NCBI GenBank assembly: GCA_964448285.1
Contig: CAYUWG010000008.1
Coordinates: forward strand, 25,012 to 89,011
Direction: 5' to 3'
Length of the DNA: 64,000 nt
DNA from: CAYUWG01 sp964448285
Lineage (GTDB): Bacteria; Bacteroidota; Ignavibacteria; SZUA-365
The notes beneath the pieces are model-generated. The model had not been told where the DNA came from. It made no database searches and saw only the letters and a list, made by a program, of their open reading frames with translations. The position numbers and the translations under genes were made by a program. Shown here piece by piece: positions 1 to 9,035 of the stretch (positions are counted from its first letter, which is position 1; each line of letters opens with the position of its first letter).

Positions 1-2
1 GC

Positions 3-1289
3 GGAGTGAAGATCACGATTGCAAACGGGATGCTCACGCCCGAGGGCTTCATCGCCGAGGGCGACTGGGGCAACTATCGCAACCAGATCATACTCGAAGA
101 TCAATACAAGCTGAACATGTGGTTCCGCCATCGCAAAGTCGGCAGCGGGTATTCGACGATCGCGGAGATCATCAACTCCGACCACGCGCCGCCGCAAACG
201 CAGAATCTCTTCAAGAACACTTCCGCGCCCGACGTGAAAAACGTGTATGGGCGCACGCAACTCGAACCCGGGCTTGTCTGGTCAACGAAATTCTGCGGAT
301 GGTATCAGACGAGCGAGCTTGCCGCTCCCGATTCGATGTACTACACCGTTGAAGGTACCGGCGGCAATGGGACGATAGCGGTTGCCAAGAACACGATGAA
401 GATGAAAGGCACGACCGGCGGTCTTGGGATGTTGATGAACGGTTACGAAGAGTTTCCGAAAGGACCCGCGCCCGTCGGGCCGCCGGTGGCGGAGGAAAGT
501 CCATTCAGCGACATGGATATTCACGTGGACTTGCAAATGATGGCGCTCATCATGTCCGTGCACGTGGAAAAAGAAATTTCTCCCGGCACGGGTTTCAAAG
601 GTGATATCACATCGGTCATCAGTTTCGGATCGAAAAAATTCTGGTTCTTCCTCGCAGCCGGAGAAGGAAAAGTCAGCAGTCCGAAGTGCGAGGGGAAAGC
701 CGTATTCCTCGCGGGCGTCAATTACGACGTGACGGCTGCCGACAAACAACTCGTTGTCGATTACAGCATCAGCGGGCGGGAACTGCCGAACGAATTCGCA
801 ACGATGAACGGCTTCTTCACGCAGGTCGCCGTCGTCATGCCGATTCCCGGTGCGCCGAACTTCAGCGTGAATTTCGGCATCGGAAGTTTGACCGTCGAGT
901 GCGCAATCGGCGGTGAAGCGCGGCTCGGATTGAACTTCGGCGAGAGCACGACATTTTTCTTCGGCGTCTATGCAACCGCATGGATCAAAGTCGATTGTGA
1001 AGCATCGTTGACGATCGTCGTCGTCGGCGTGAAGCTCAAAGCGCATCTTCTCGTGCAGGCCGGGGCCGGCGGTTGGTTCACCTATAACAGCGATGCAGGC
1101 GCATCGTTCGACATCTTAGGATTCATCATCGGGCAGTTGGACTTCAGCGTCTGTCTCACCTCCTTCGGTGCCGAGACGTGCGGCGATATGACGCTCTTCA
1201 AGCTCGGCGGAGAAGTGGAAGGCCGCATCGGTGCCGGCGAATACATGGAGATCACGCCGACGTTCGAGTTCCTCGGACTGAATATCTAA
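3..1289 (+). CDS. Hypothetical beta-rich protein, 5'-truncated by the window edge
   Basis: The reading frame is open to the left edge. The first in-frame start-like codon is a GTG at 6, so the true start probably lies upstream and only about 428 C-terminal residues are visible. The protein is rich in glycine, aromatics and alternating hydrophobic residues, with several stretches of the pattern expected for beta strands (for example GLNFGESTTFFFGVYATAWI). No signal peptide, metal motif or catalytic motif can be seen in this part. It is followed after 12 bases by the FN3 gene on the same strand, which suggests one transcription unit of large exported proteins. I do not recognise the family; a large structural or surface protein is an inference. 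Confidence 0.7.
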   Translation, partial: GVKITIANGMLTPEGFIAEGDWGNYRNQIILEDQYKLNMWFRHRKVGSGYSTIAEIINSDHAPPQTQNLFKNTSAPDVKNVYGRTQLEPGLVWSTKFCGWYQTSELAAPDSMYYTVEGTGGNGTIAVAKNTMKMKGTTGGLGMLMNGYEEFPKGPAPVGPPVAEESPFSDMDIHVDLQMMALIMSVHVEKEISPGTGFKGDITSVISFGSKKFWFFLAAGEGKVSSPKCEGKAVFLAGVNYDVTAADKQLVVDYSISGRELPNEFATMNGFFTQVAVVMPIPGAPNFSVNFGIGSLTVECAIGGEARLGLNFGESTTFFFGVYATAWIKVDCEASLTIVVVGVKLKAHLLVQAGAGGWFTYNSDAGASFDILGFIIGQLDFSVCLTSFGAETCGDMTLFKLGGEVEGRIGAGEYMEITPTFEFLGLNI

Positions 1290-1301
1290 CGCAGCAAAAG
1301 T

Positions 1302-3383
1302 GTGAGGCGGCAAATGACATTCAAGCACATATCGAAGCCCGGCTCTCCGGGATCAAGCAAATGGTTGAGCGGAAGACCGCATTGCGTTTCTTCTTGCATG
1401 GCGTTGCTCGTGATTCTCTTCGCAAGCACGGCGTTGGCGCAGAAGGTCAAAGTGACGCCGACGGATTTCGTTTATGCTTCTCCGAAAGGCATTTATGTTT
1501 TCTGTGGAAACACCTCTGCATCGAAGACGCACCCGCGTCTCGATACGGTCGGATATCGTATCGAGCGAAAAGCCGGAAAGGAACGATGGAAGCAGATAGC
1601 GGACGTTTCGTCCGTTGCAACGGTGGAAGAATTCAAGCGCGCGGTGAGCGAAGAAAAGCGTATGCAATGGACGACGTTCATGAAGCTGAAGACTGACGAT
1701 TCACTCTGGCTGCACATTCGCGCATATCCGTCGCTCCGCATGTTGCCTTTCGGCGCGGACCGGGAAATGCTCCTTCCGCTCGGTTTGCTCTATCTCGATT
1801 CCGACGTGAAACAAGGCGTGAAGTACGAATACCGCGTCTCCGTTCTTCTGCTATCGGGAAAGACGGCAAATCCGAAAACGTCACAGCCGATCGTTGCGGG
1901 AAAGCCGTGGGGCATTCCGGCGATGCGCGCGGTCGGCACGGTGGAAACGGACTCCACGCTGCTCATCGAATGGGCATGCCCGAAAGTGTATCCGACGCCT
2001 CACGTTTATCACGTGTACCGCCGCATGACGGGACAGGAAGACTTCAAGCTTCTTCCGATCAAAGGCATGCCGTCGGTGCGAAATGATTCGCTCGTCTGCA
2101 CCGTTTATGACGAGAAGCTGAAGCGCAACCAGCAGTACGATTATTATATCGTCGCTGAAGACCTCGTCGAAAACCGCTCTCCAGAATCCGAGACGGTCAC
2201 GGCATACACCGTGAACTTCAAGCGGCTTCCCTTGCCGATGCGCCAGCGCGCCATTCGCGATTCGATGGGGATCCGTCTCTCGTGGATGACGTCGGGATGG
2301 GATTACGTTCTCTCGACGCGTATCTACAGAAGCTCGAATTACAACGGGCCGTATGAGAAGATCGCGGAAGTCCCTTCGACCGATACGTCGTACTACGACC
2401 ACGGCGCGCGCGGCATGATGCGCTACTACTACCGCATGAGAAGCGTATCCTACGGCGAACGCGAATCGCAACTCTCGATGCCGTTCATGGGCTACTGGAA
2501 AAACGAACTGCCGCCTGCGACGCCGCAGGGCGTCACGGCAAAGCCCATCAGGAACGGCGTCGAGATCGCGTGGGAGAAGAACGCGGAGGAAGACGTTGCG
2601 GGATATTACGTCTGCCGCGCGGCCGATAAGGAGGACAGCCTTCTCACGATCTCGGCGCTTGTCGAGAGCACGAGCTACGCAGACACGAGCGCCGACCTTC
2701 GCGGTTCGAAGGAATATCGATACGCGATCGTTGCGATGAACACGAGCCAGAAGAAGAGCCTCTTCTCGAACGTCGTCTATGCGCGCCCGTCGATTCCGAC
2801 GAATCCCGCGCCGCCGCGAAGCATGTATGCATTCCCGCGCGAGAACGGAATCGCGCTCAACTGGAACGACCCGCGTGAGTACGAGGACGCCGTGATCGGC
2901 TATGCCCTCTATCGCGGCGTGAGAAGCGGCACGACGATCAACTATCAGCGCCTCGCAACGTTGATGCGCGATCCCGAAATGGTTTCGTACTTCGACTCGA
3001 CTGCGGAGAAGGGGAGGATGTATCACTATGCCGTCGCATCCATCGACGTGCATGGGTACGAAGGAATACGGAGCAAGAGCGCCGAAGCGATGATCCGCAT
3101 CGAGTTACCGCCTGCACCCTCCGACGTGCACGCGACGATGCAGGAAGGCGGCGTGCTTCTCGAATGGGAAGAGATGCCGGAGGAAAAGATTACGCAGTTC
3201 GTGATTTACCGGAACGAGCGGGGCAAGGATGAAAAGAAAATCGCAACGGTGAAATATCCCGAGCACCAGTATATCGACCGCACGGCAAAGGGCGAAGGCG
3301 TGTACTACTATTGCATCGCGTCGATCAACAGCAGCGGCGTGGAAGGCGAGAAATCAGAGAAAGTTTATGCCGTGGTGAGATGA
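1302..3383 (+). CDS. Exported protein with multiple fibronectin type III repeats
   Basis: 693 residues. A GTG at 1302 opens the frame; ATG at 1314 is an alternative. The N-terminus carries a hydrophobic segment (CMALLVILFASTALAQ) ending in an A-x-A-Q-like signal peptidase site near residue 46. The rest consists of about five to six repeats with FN3 hallmarks: P-P-x-P at the start, L-x-W near strand B, Y-x-V/I-Y-R in the middle, and Y-x-Y-x-V/I-A-x-x near the end (for example VLLEWEE then FVIYRNERG then YYYCIASINSSG). Such proteins are usually periplasmic or surface scaffolds that bind proteins or glycans. No catalytic domain is visible. It probably shares a transcript with the upstream gene, whose stop lies 12 bases away. 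Confidence 0.8.
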   Translation: MRRQMTFKHISKPGSPGSSKWLSGRPHCVSSCMALLVILFASTALAQKVKVTPTDFVYASPKGIYVFCGNTSASKTHPRLDTVGYRIERKAGKERWKQIADVSSVATVEEFKRAVSEEKRMQWTTFMKLKTDDSLWLHIRAYPSLRMLPFGADREMLLPLGLLYLDSDVKQGVKYEYRVSVLLLSGKTANPKTSQPIVAGKPWGIPAMRAVGTVETDSTLLIEWACPKVYPTPHVYHVYRRMTGQEDFKLLPIKGMPSVRNDSLVCTVYDEKLKRNQQYDYYIVAEDLVENRSPESETVTAYTVNFKRLPLPMRQRAIRDSMGIRLSWMTSGWDYVLSTRIYRSSNYNGPYEKIAEVPSTDTSYYDHGARGMMRYYYRMRSVSYGERESQLSMPFMGYWKNELPPATPQGVTAKPIRNGVEIAWEKNAEEDVAGYYVCRAADKEDSLLTISALVESTSYADTSADLRGSKEYRYAIVAMNTSQKKSLFSNVVYARPSIPTNPAPPRSMYAFPRENGIALNWNDPREYEDAVIGYALYRGVRSGTTINYQRLATLMRDPEMVSYFDSTAEKGRMYHYAVASIDVHGYEGIRSKSAEAMIRIELPPAPSDVHATMQEGGVLLEWEEMPEEKITQFVIYRNERGKDEKKIATVKYPEHQYIDRTAKGEGVYYYCIASINSSGVEGEKSEKVYAVVR

Positions 3384-3787
3384 TGCCGTGACGATATCCG
3401 GATTGTACAAGGACTTCCGGGTGATTGCACTGTATTCTGTATTCCCTGTGCGAACCGCGTCCGCTCCATAAGCAGACTGAGTACAGCCTCTTACGAATTG
3501 ACCGGTTTAGTTTTGTAAAAAAAATCACTTGCGAGCATGGCTTGCATCGAAGTGCTTTCTATTCTATTTTATGCCTGTTCCTTACGAACGATTGTCCCAT
3601 ACCACTATTTGTGGAGTCGTATTAAAGAATGCACACTGCTTCAGAATGGAATGAACCCTTCCTTAAAACGAAAGCGATTCGAACTCTTCACCGGATGCAA
3701 GCATCGTGAACAACAGTAACACTTCTCGTGAAATAGGCGCGTCTTGCCGGCTTGGAAATTTAGAGGTTCAAAGATGCGATTATGATG
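3384..3787. other. Intergenic stretch without a convincing gene
   Basis: About 400 bases with only short, overlapping open frames and no good ribosome-binding site or recognisable protein. It is richer in A+T than the flanks. It ends in a short duplicated gene tail (next entry), so it may be the remains of a deleted paralogue of the downstream gene. Confidence 0.5.
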
Positions 3788-3834
3788 ACGGAAGGAATTT
3801 CTTCGTAGGCTTGAACCTCACGAGATAAGGTCGC
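3788..3834 (+). repeat. Copy of the 3' end of the downstream outer-membrane gene (47 bp direct repeat)
   Basis: These 47 bases match 6249-6295 with two mismatches. In the second copy they encode the last residues of the CarboxypepD_reg-like protein (RNFFVGLNLTR, stop) plus a few bases beyond. Here they sit directly in front of that gene's start, without the body of a gene. The simplest reading is a former tandem paralogue of which only the tail survives. Confidence 0.75.
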
Positions 3835-3835
3835 A

Positions 3836-6289
3836 ATGAATGAAATGAGACTCTGCAAAAGAACTCACAAAATGAAACTGCTGCTGAGCATAATCGCGCT
3901 TCCTTTCATTATATCTGTCGCCCAGTCGCAGTATTTGATTCGTGGCTTCGTACTCAGTTCGGACAACTCACAGCCCATACACTATGCAAACGTTCTACTG
4001 CTCGGGACCAACAGAGGTACAGTGACAAGCGCTGATGGGACCTTCCGAATCACGGTTGACACACTGCCTGTAATGATTAAAGTATCGTGTATCGGGTATA
4101 AGAGCAGCATCGTACGAGTGGATGGCTTGTACACAATGAGAATTGAATTGAAACCGGAGGTTTACAAATTCGATGAAGTGACAGTCTCGCCCGACGATAG
4201 TCTTGCTCGTTGGATTGTTACAAAAGCTATTGAGGCTAAGCGAATACGAAATGCAATGCTCCACAGCTATAAAGTCGTTTCTCACTCGAAGTTGCGATTT
4301 CGTGTGGGTGCTCTCAATGGCGTAGATCATGAGGTACAAGAAGAGATACGCAAAACTATGAATGAAATTGTCGAAACGAGAACCACGGCATTTTGGATAA
4401 GTCCGGATAAGCACAAAGAAATCATTGAGGGAAGAAGACAAACGGATGTCTTTGGGACTAGTAAATTACGTTTAAACAGTATCACTGCACGGACAGACCT
4501 GTCGGCTGAGAAAATATTGATTGGTATTCTGGAGGGAGTTGGTCCGATATCGGAGCAAGGATTGGAAGCATATTACTACAGTTATTTAGGTATGACAGTC
4601 ATCGATTCCACCGCTGTGCATAAAATCCGTGTTGTGCCTCGCTCACCGATAACACGAGGAGTATTCGGGTCGTTGTTCATATCGGATTCAACCTATTTAC
4701 TCGTAAGTGCTGATGTGAGTCTTAGTGATGCAATGATACTTCCACTTGGTGCCCAATGGTCAGTGGGAGTAAAACAACAGCATCGTCTCGTCGATAGTGT
4801 ATTTTGGTTGCCTTCAGCAATGGTGATGTCAATCAGGGTCACAGCGCGTATTATGGGCGCATATTTGGAAGTATTGGCATCATTATCCGCTGTTATGGAA
4901 GACTACCAGGTTAACGTGGATGGAATAGAGAAGGAGTTCGATGGCTATGGTATCGTCGTTTCAGATGACGCTGATGTGAAGGATGAGAGTTATTGGGACA
5001 AGCAATCGTTGATGGCGCTCACGAGTGATGAAATTGAAGCATACAGCTATGACGACAGTATGCGTGTTGTGAAGGAGCATGAGAGTAAGACCTTCTTCCT
5101 GGAGGATGCTATAGGTGGGAAGACGATGTCGGTAAGCGGAATCGAGTATGATGTTCCCGGCATCTTCAATCTCTGGCATTATAACCGTGTCGAAGGTGCC
5201 TCCGTTGGTCTGCCCTTTTCGCTGTATTCGGATACTGGCAGAATAAGGAGCTTTCATCTCTCCGGATTCTATGGGTTTGCAGACAGGAAATTCAAGGTGC
5301 GCTCCGGAATGGAATTACGTCTTTCTAAGAAATACGGACATCTCCTTGAACTGAAGGCTTACGACGATGTATGGGAGTTGGATAGGGATCGGCAAATACG
5401 GTTTTCAACCGATACCCTGATCACGAGCTTCACGAGTTTGCTCTATGCAGCAGAGCGGGATGACTACTATTACAGGAAGGGAGGTTCGATGACGTACAGC
5501 GGCTACACCCTTCCCTTTCTTCATCTCTCGCTCGATGGAAGATATGAGAAACATGAAAGCGCTTATAAGAATACTGATTGGAGTTTGTTCAACGAGAACA
5601 AGAAATTCCAATCCAATCCTGAAATAACGGCGGGAGAGTATTATTCCGTCGGCATGACGATGAAGCCGGATTTCAGGCCTTTAGCGTACAACGCCGGTAT
5701 CATCGAACGGCTGGGAATACAAACCGTTCGATCATCCCTATCGCTTCAATACACAAAGGGAGCGCTCGCCGATCGCACGATTGACTTCACGAAGTTCGTT
5801 GCGGACATATCCGGTGAAGAGTATTTCGGTCTCTTTGGCGTGACGAGGTGGTCGCTTTCGGGCGGTTACAGCAATAAGCCCTTACCGTTTCAGCACGTGT
5901 TCACAGTTCCCGGTTGCATCACGGGTTTGAGTGAAGAGCATCGCTTCAGGACGTTACAGTTTCGTGAGCTTGGCGGCGATGCGTTAGCCACAGCATATAT
6001 CGAGCACACGATCGGCGTGCGGCCCTTCGCGGCCTTCAGAAATGTCCGCTTCATCGAGACATCCATGTGGGAGTTCGTTCTTTTTGGCGGCGCTGCGTGG
6101 TCGTCAATGCGGCAGGGAACGAGGAGCTTTCTCACAGAGGAAATGTCGGTTGCAAAAAAGCCGTTCTTCGAGGTGGGTATCGGTTTGAAAGGATTGATGG
6201 GTGTGTTCCGCGTCGATTTTGCCTGGCGGCTGAATCACTTCAACGGTAACGGAAGGAATTTCTTCGTAGGCTTGAATCTCACGAGATGA
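3836..6289 (+). CDS. CarboxypepD_reg-like / DUF5686-type outer-membrane protein
   Basis: 817 residues. A signal peptide is clear (KMKLLLSIIALPFIISVAQSQ). Translation may start at 3836, where AAGG precedes the ATG, or at the internal ATG at 3872. Residues about 32-110 form a carboxypeptidase regulatory-like beta sandwich (IRGFVLSSDNSQPIHYANVLLLGTNR is its opening, followed by GTVTSADGTFRI and VSCIGYKSS). This domain is common at the N-terminus of Bacteroidota TonB-dependent and DUF5686 proteins. The remainder looks like a C-terminal beta-barrel with alternating strands. It ends NFFVGLNLTR, with an aromatic a few residues from the end as in many outer-membrane proteins. No TonB plug is obvious. 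It is more A+T-rich than neighbouring genes. Confidence 0.75.
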   Translation: MNEMRLCKRTHKMKLLLSIIALPFIISVAQSQYLIRGFVLSSDNSQPIHYANVLLLGTNRGTVTSADGTFRITVDTLPVMIKVSCIGYKSSIVRVDGLYTMRIELKPEVYKFDEVTVSPDDSLARWIVTKAIEAKRIRNAMLHSYKVVSHSKLRFRVGALNGVDHEVQEEIRKTMNEIVETRTTAFWISPDKHKEIIEGRRQTDVFGTSKLRLNSITARTDLSAEKILIGILEGVGPISEQGLEAYYYSYLGMTVIDSTAVHKIRVVPRSPITRGVFGSLFISDSTYLLVSADVSLSDAMILPLGAQWSVGVKQQHRLVDSVFWLPSAMVMSIRVTARIMGAYLEVLASLSAVMEDYQVNVDGIEKEFDGYGIVVSDDADVKDESYWDKQSLMALTSDEIEAYSYDDSMRVVKEHESKTFFLEDAIGGKTMSVSGIEYDVPGIFNLWHYNRVEGASVGLPFSLYSDTGRIRSFHLSGFYGFADRKFKVRSGMELRLSKKYGHLLELKAYDDVWELDRDRQIRFSTDTLITSFTSLLYAAERDDYYYRKGGSMTYSGYTLPFLHLSLDGRYEKHESAYKNTDWSLFNENKKFQSNPEITAGEYYSVGMTMKPDFRPLAYNAGIIERLGIQTVRSSLSLQYTKGALADRTIDFTKFVADISGEEYFGLFGVTRWSLSGGYSNKPLPFQHVFTVPGCITGLSEEHRFRTLQFRELGGDALATAYIEHTIGVRPFAAFRNVRFIETSMWEFVLFGGAAWSSMRQGTRSFLTEEMSVAKKPFFEVGIGLKGLMGVFRVDFAWRLNHFNGNGRNFFVGLNLTR

Positions 6290-6376
6290 GGTCGCTTGCC
6301 GTGTTGGTTAGCCATCTTTTATCTCCGTTTGCACTGTGTAAGATTTGACGGTCGCTTCACCATGGAAGTATCCCCT

Positions 6377-7912
6377 TCACCGCTCAACGCGAAACACATC
6401 CTCATCGGGACGAAGCCTGTCGTAGAGAAAAACGAGTCGCTCCCATGCGTGCCGGCTTCCTTGCTGTGCCGCTTTGCGATAGTAACCCACGGCCTCTCCT
6501 TCATGGCGTATGAAGCCGATGCCGTGTTCGCGTGCATATCCGAGCGCAACGTCCGCGAGTGCCGAGCCTTCGTCCGATGCGTCAGAGAGAAAACTCAAAT
6601 CCTCGGTCCCGATGCGTGCTTTCATGGAAAGAATCTCTTCGGCTAAGAGGCGAACATGCGCTTCCATGCTTCCGGTTTGAATAGCCTGTTTCCAAAGTGC
6701 CAAGCCGGCTTCGCTGTTCTTCGGCTGCCATCGTCCGGATATGAGACTGAGTCCGAGTTGCACGAGCGCGGGTTCATGTCCAGCATTTGCCGCCTCGCGC
6801 AGAAGCTGGAGCGCTCTCCCTTCCGTCAATCTGCGGTCGATGCCTAAAGCAAAAAGCATCGCGCCGATGAACTGCTCGCGCGCGCTTCCCGAGGAGCGCT
6901 GGTAACGGTCGAGGAATTCCTTTCGCTGAATCAGTTGGGCAAGCAGCGGCAATCCGTACGGCGAGTCGAGATACCCTGCGCGGATGTACAGCTCGGCCGC
7001 GAACAACGGATCGTCGCTTTCCGAAAGCATGCCTCTGACGCACAACGCGGAGCCGTTTCCCAATTCGCCCGCCCGCTCGATTCTTTTCCGCAGTGAGTCG
7101 GTTGGGATGCGCTTCTTCGTTGCAGCACGAACGAGCGCGAGACTATCGGAGGTGGAGAATTGCGCGGACTGAACAAGCGCTTCCACGACGGCGCCTGCAT
7201 CGATCGTTCGTTGCGAAGTATCGCGGTCGAAATCGAGAAACACCGGAGACCACGCCTCCTTCTTCTGCGTATCGCGGTTTTGCGGCGGCGCCGGGAGGGT
7301 ATCCTGAATCGATGCATGTACAGTCGTGTCGGCAGGTGTGATGTACGCGCGTCGAAGAAGTTCATCCAGTATCTGCCGGGCGCGCACGTCACCCTTTCTC
7401 CGCGCGGACGATAGCCAGGACGCAGCGCGCTTCCAGTCGCGCGGAATGATGAGGTTGTCCGTGTAAAGCAATCCGAGGATGTACTGCGCTTCAGCCATGC
7501 CTTCATCGGCGGCGAAATGAAAGAGCCTGAACGCTTCGAAGGGATTCCAGCGAACGCCCCAGCCGTTCAAGTGCAGCAGGGCGTAATTGTAACTCGCGGT
7601 GATGTGTCGTTGTGCGGCGGCATTCCCGATCCATCGCGCCGCGAGCGACGTGTCCTTGAGAAATCCTTCGCCGGTGAGGTGGCGCAATCCTAATTCATGC
7701 TGCGCGTCGGCGTTGCCGCTGTTCGCATCGCGCATGAGCATGAAGTCATTCCAATGCCGCGCGAGCGCTTCGTCTGACGACGGCGATTGTTGTTTCGGCG
7801 GGCGATAGTTCCGAAACACGGGACTGTTCGGAAAGCGCTGAGCCATCGCGGACGGAACGAGAGCGCACCCAAACAGCATGGCACACAGCCAGAAGTTTGC
7901 GGGACGCTTCAT
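6377..7912 (-). CDS. Exported Sel1-repeat (SLR) protein
   Basis: 511 residues with a signal peptide (LCAMLFGCALVPSAMAQ). Several Sel1-like repeats of about 36 residues are visible: NADAQHELGLRHLTGEGF, HITASYNYALLHLNGWGV, MAEAQYILGLLYTDNL and, near the C-terminus, SALADVALGYAREHGIGF then AVGYYRKAAQQG. Sel1 repeats fold as alpha-alpha solenoids and mediate protein-protein contacts, often in cell-envelope or signalling assemblies. The start codon overlaps the stop of the upstream BNR gene by ATGA (7909-7912), so the two are translationally coupled and probably act together. The specific partner is unknown. Confidence 0.85.
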   Translation of the reverse strand: MKRPANFWLCAMLFGCALVPSAMAQRFPNSPVFRNYRPPKQQSPSSDEALARHWNDFMLMRDANSGNADAQHELGLRHLTGEGFLKDTSLAARWIGNAAAQRHITASYNYALLHLNGWGVRWNPFEAFRLFHFAADEGMAEAQYILGLLYTDNLIIPRDWKRAASWLSSARRKGDVRARQILDELLRRAYITPADTTVHASIQDTLPAPPQNRDTQKKEAWSPVFLDFDRDTSQRTIDAGAVVEALVQSAQFSTSDSLALVRAATKKRIPTDSLRKRIERAGELGNGSALCVRGMLSESDDPLFAAELYIRAGYLDSPYGLPLLAQLIQRKEFLDRYQRSSGSAREQFIGAMLFALGIDRRLTEGRALQLLREAANAGHEPALVQLGLSLISGRWQPKNSEAGLALWKQAIQTGSMEAHVRLLAEEILSMKARIGTEDLSFLSDASDEGSALADVALGYAREHGIGFIRHEGEAVGYYRKAAQQGSRHAWERLVFLYDRLRPDEDVFRVER

Positions 7913-8811
7913 CGCGTATCGAATTGCACGATCATCCCGCCGTTGCCGACGGCGACCGCGACCGTGTCGTTGCGGAATGCGATTGCGTTGACGCGCTGCG
8001 TTCCCGCAAGGCGATGTAAACGCCAGCTCTTTCCGTTGTCGTTGGATTTCACGACCGCGCCTTGCGCACCGACAAGCCAGCCCTTCCCATGCCGGTCGAA
8101 TCTCATACGATTGTAGTTGGAGCGATACGCTTTCAAGTCAGTCCAGGATTTCCCGCCATCGGTGGTGCGCATCACCATACCGTCATAGCCTGCGGCATAA
8201 CAGGTGTCGCGCGAGCGTGCGCTCAGGTCGGTTATCGGGAGGCGTCCTGAGAATTTCTTCTCCGTCCATGTTTCGCCTCCGTCGGTTGTGCGCAGGAGAA
8301 TCCCTTGCGAGGACGAGGCCCAACCATAAAGCGTATCGGAAAACGAGATTGCATCGAGAAGCTTCGTCGTCCCCGTTTGAATGCTCTTCCAGTCCGTGCC
8401 GCGATTCGTCGTCCGTATCAGAAAGCCATTCTGTCCGCTTATCCATGCATGATCTCCGACTGCGGCGACAGCGGTAAGGTGATTCACAACCCCCAGTGTA
8501 AGGGGCAGCCAATTCTTTCCCGCGTCGATTGTTTTATACAACGCACCGGATAGCCCCGCTGCGATTCCCGTGTCCGGCGTGAAGAAATGCACGCTCCTCA
8601 ACGCCAGTTTGAGCTTCGTGAGCTGCGGACTCCACGACTTTCCTCCGTCTGTAGTTTTTTGAATGATGCCGTTATCGCCGACGGTAAATCCTGTGTCGGA
8701 GTTCACGAAGACGATATCCCATAGGTTGAGATGAACGCGCTCGGTATCGTCTTGAGCGCGAAGCTGAAAGCCGAGGAGGAGGAGAGACAGGAGAAAGAAT
8801 GTGGTGTGCAT
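7909..8811 (-). CDS. Exported BNR/Ycf48-like beta-propeller protein
   Basis: The frame is open from 8946, but the ATG at 8811 begins a good signal peptide (MHTTFFLLSLLLLGFQLRAQ), so I take it as the start (300 residues). The mature part has six or so repeats ending in T-D-G-G-K-S-W or a variant (TTDGGKSWSP, TIDAGKNWLP, TTNRGTDWKS, TTDGGETWTE, SNDNGKSWRL), each preceded by V-x-F-x-x-x-x-x-G-x-A-x-G. This is the Ycf48/BNR family of seven-bladed propellers. In heterotrophic Bacteroidota such proteins are usually secreted or envelope proteins of unknown role, unrelated to photosynthesis. It overlaps the downstream Sel1 gene by four bases. Confidence 0.85.
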   Translation of the reverse strand: MHTTFFLLSLLLLGFQLRAQDDTERVHLNLWDIVFVNSDTGFTVGDNGIIQKTTDGGKSWSPQLTKLKLALRSVHFFTPDTGIAAGLSGALYKTIDAGKNWLPLTLGVVNHLTAVAAVGDHAWISGQNGFLIRTTNRGTDWKSIQTGTTKLLDAISFSDTLYGWASSSQGILLRTTDGGETWTEKKFSGRLPITDLSARSRDTCYAAGYDGMVMRTTDGGKSWTDLKAYRSNYNRMRFDRHGKGWLVGAQGAVVKSNDNGKSWRLHRLAGTQRVNAIAFRNDTVAVAVGNGGMIVQFDTR

Positions 8812-9035
8812 GTTCACGTCGAATTCATTCGCAATACTGTTGCAAGCTATGACCCAAACCCAAACGGATGCAAGGTCGTTCTGGAGCGCCAATACTGTGA
8901 ACGCTCGCTTTATCGCTTGTTCATGCTTCTGACGTGAAGGCGTCAACGACTATCGCCGATTGTCCACGCGGGATGATTTTTCTACCTTTTCATCGTGATC
9001 GAAAAACATCCTCCCATCAGCCGACTTTCCATACA

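Noticed and set aside
282..1046. 254-codon open frame on the minus strand
   Set aside because: It lies antisense to a continuous real gene, is rich in Arg, Ala and His as shadow frames of G+C-rich genes are, and has no recognisable motif.
1881..3053. 390-codon open frame opposite the FN3 gene
   Set aside because: Arg/His/Val-rich shadow of a well-supported FN3 protein; no start signal and no domain.
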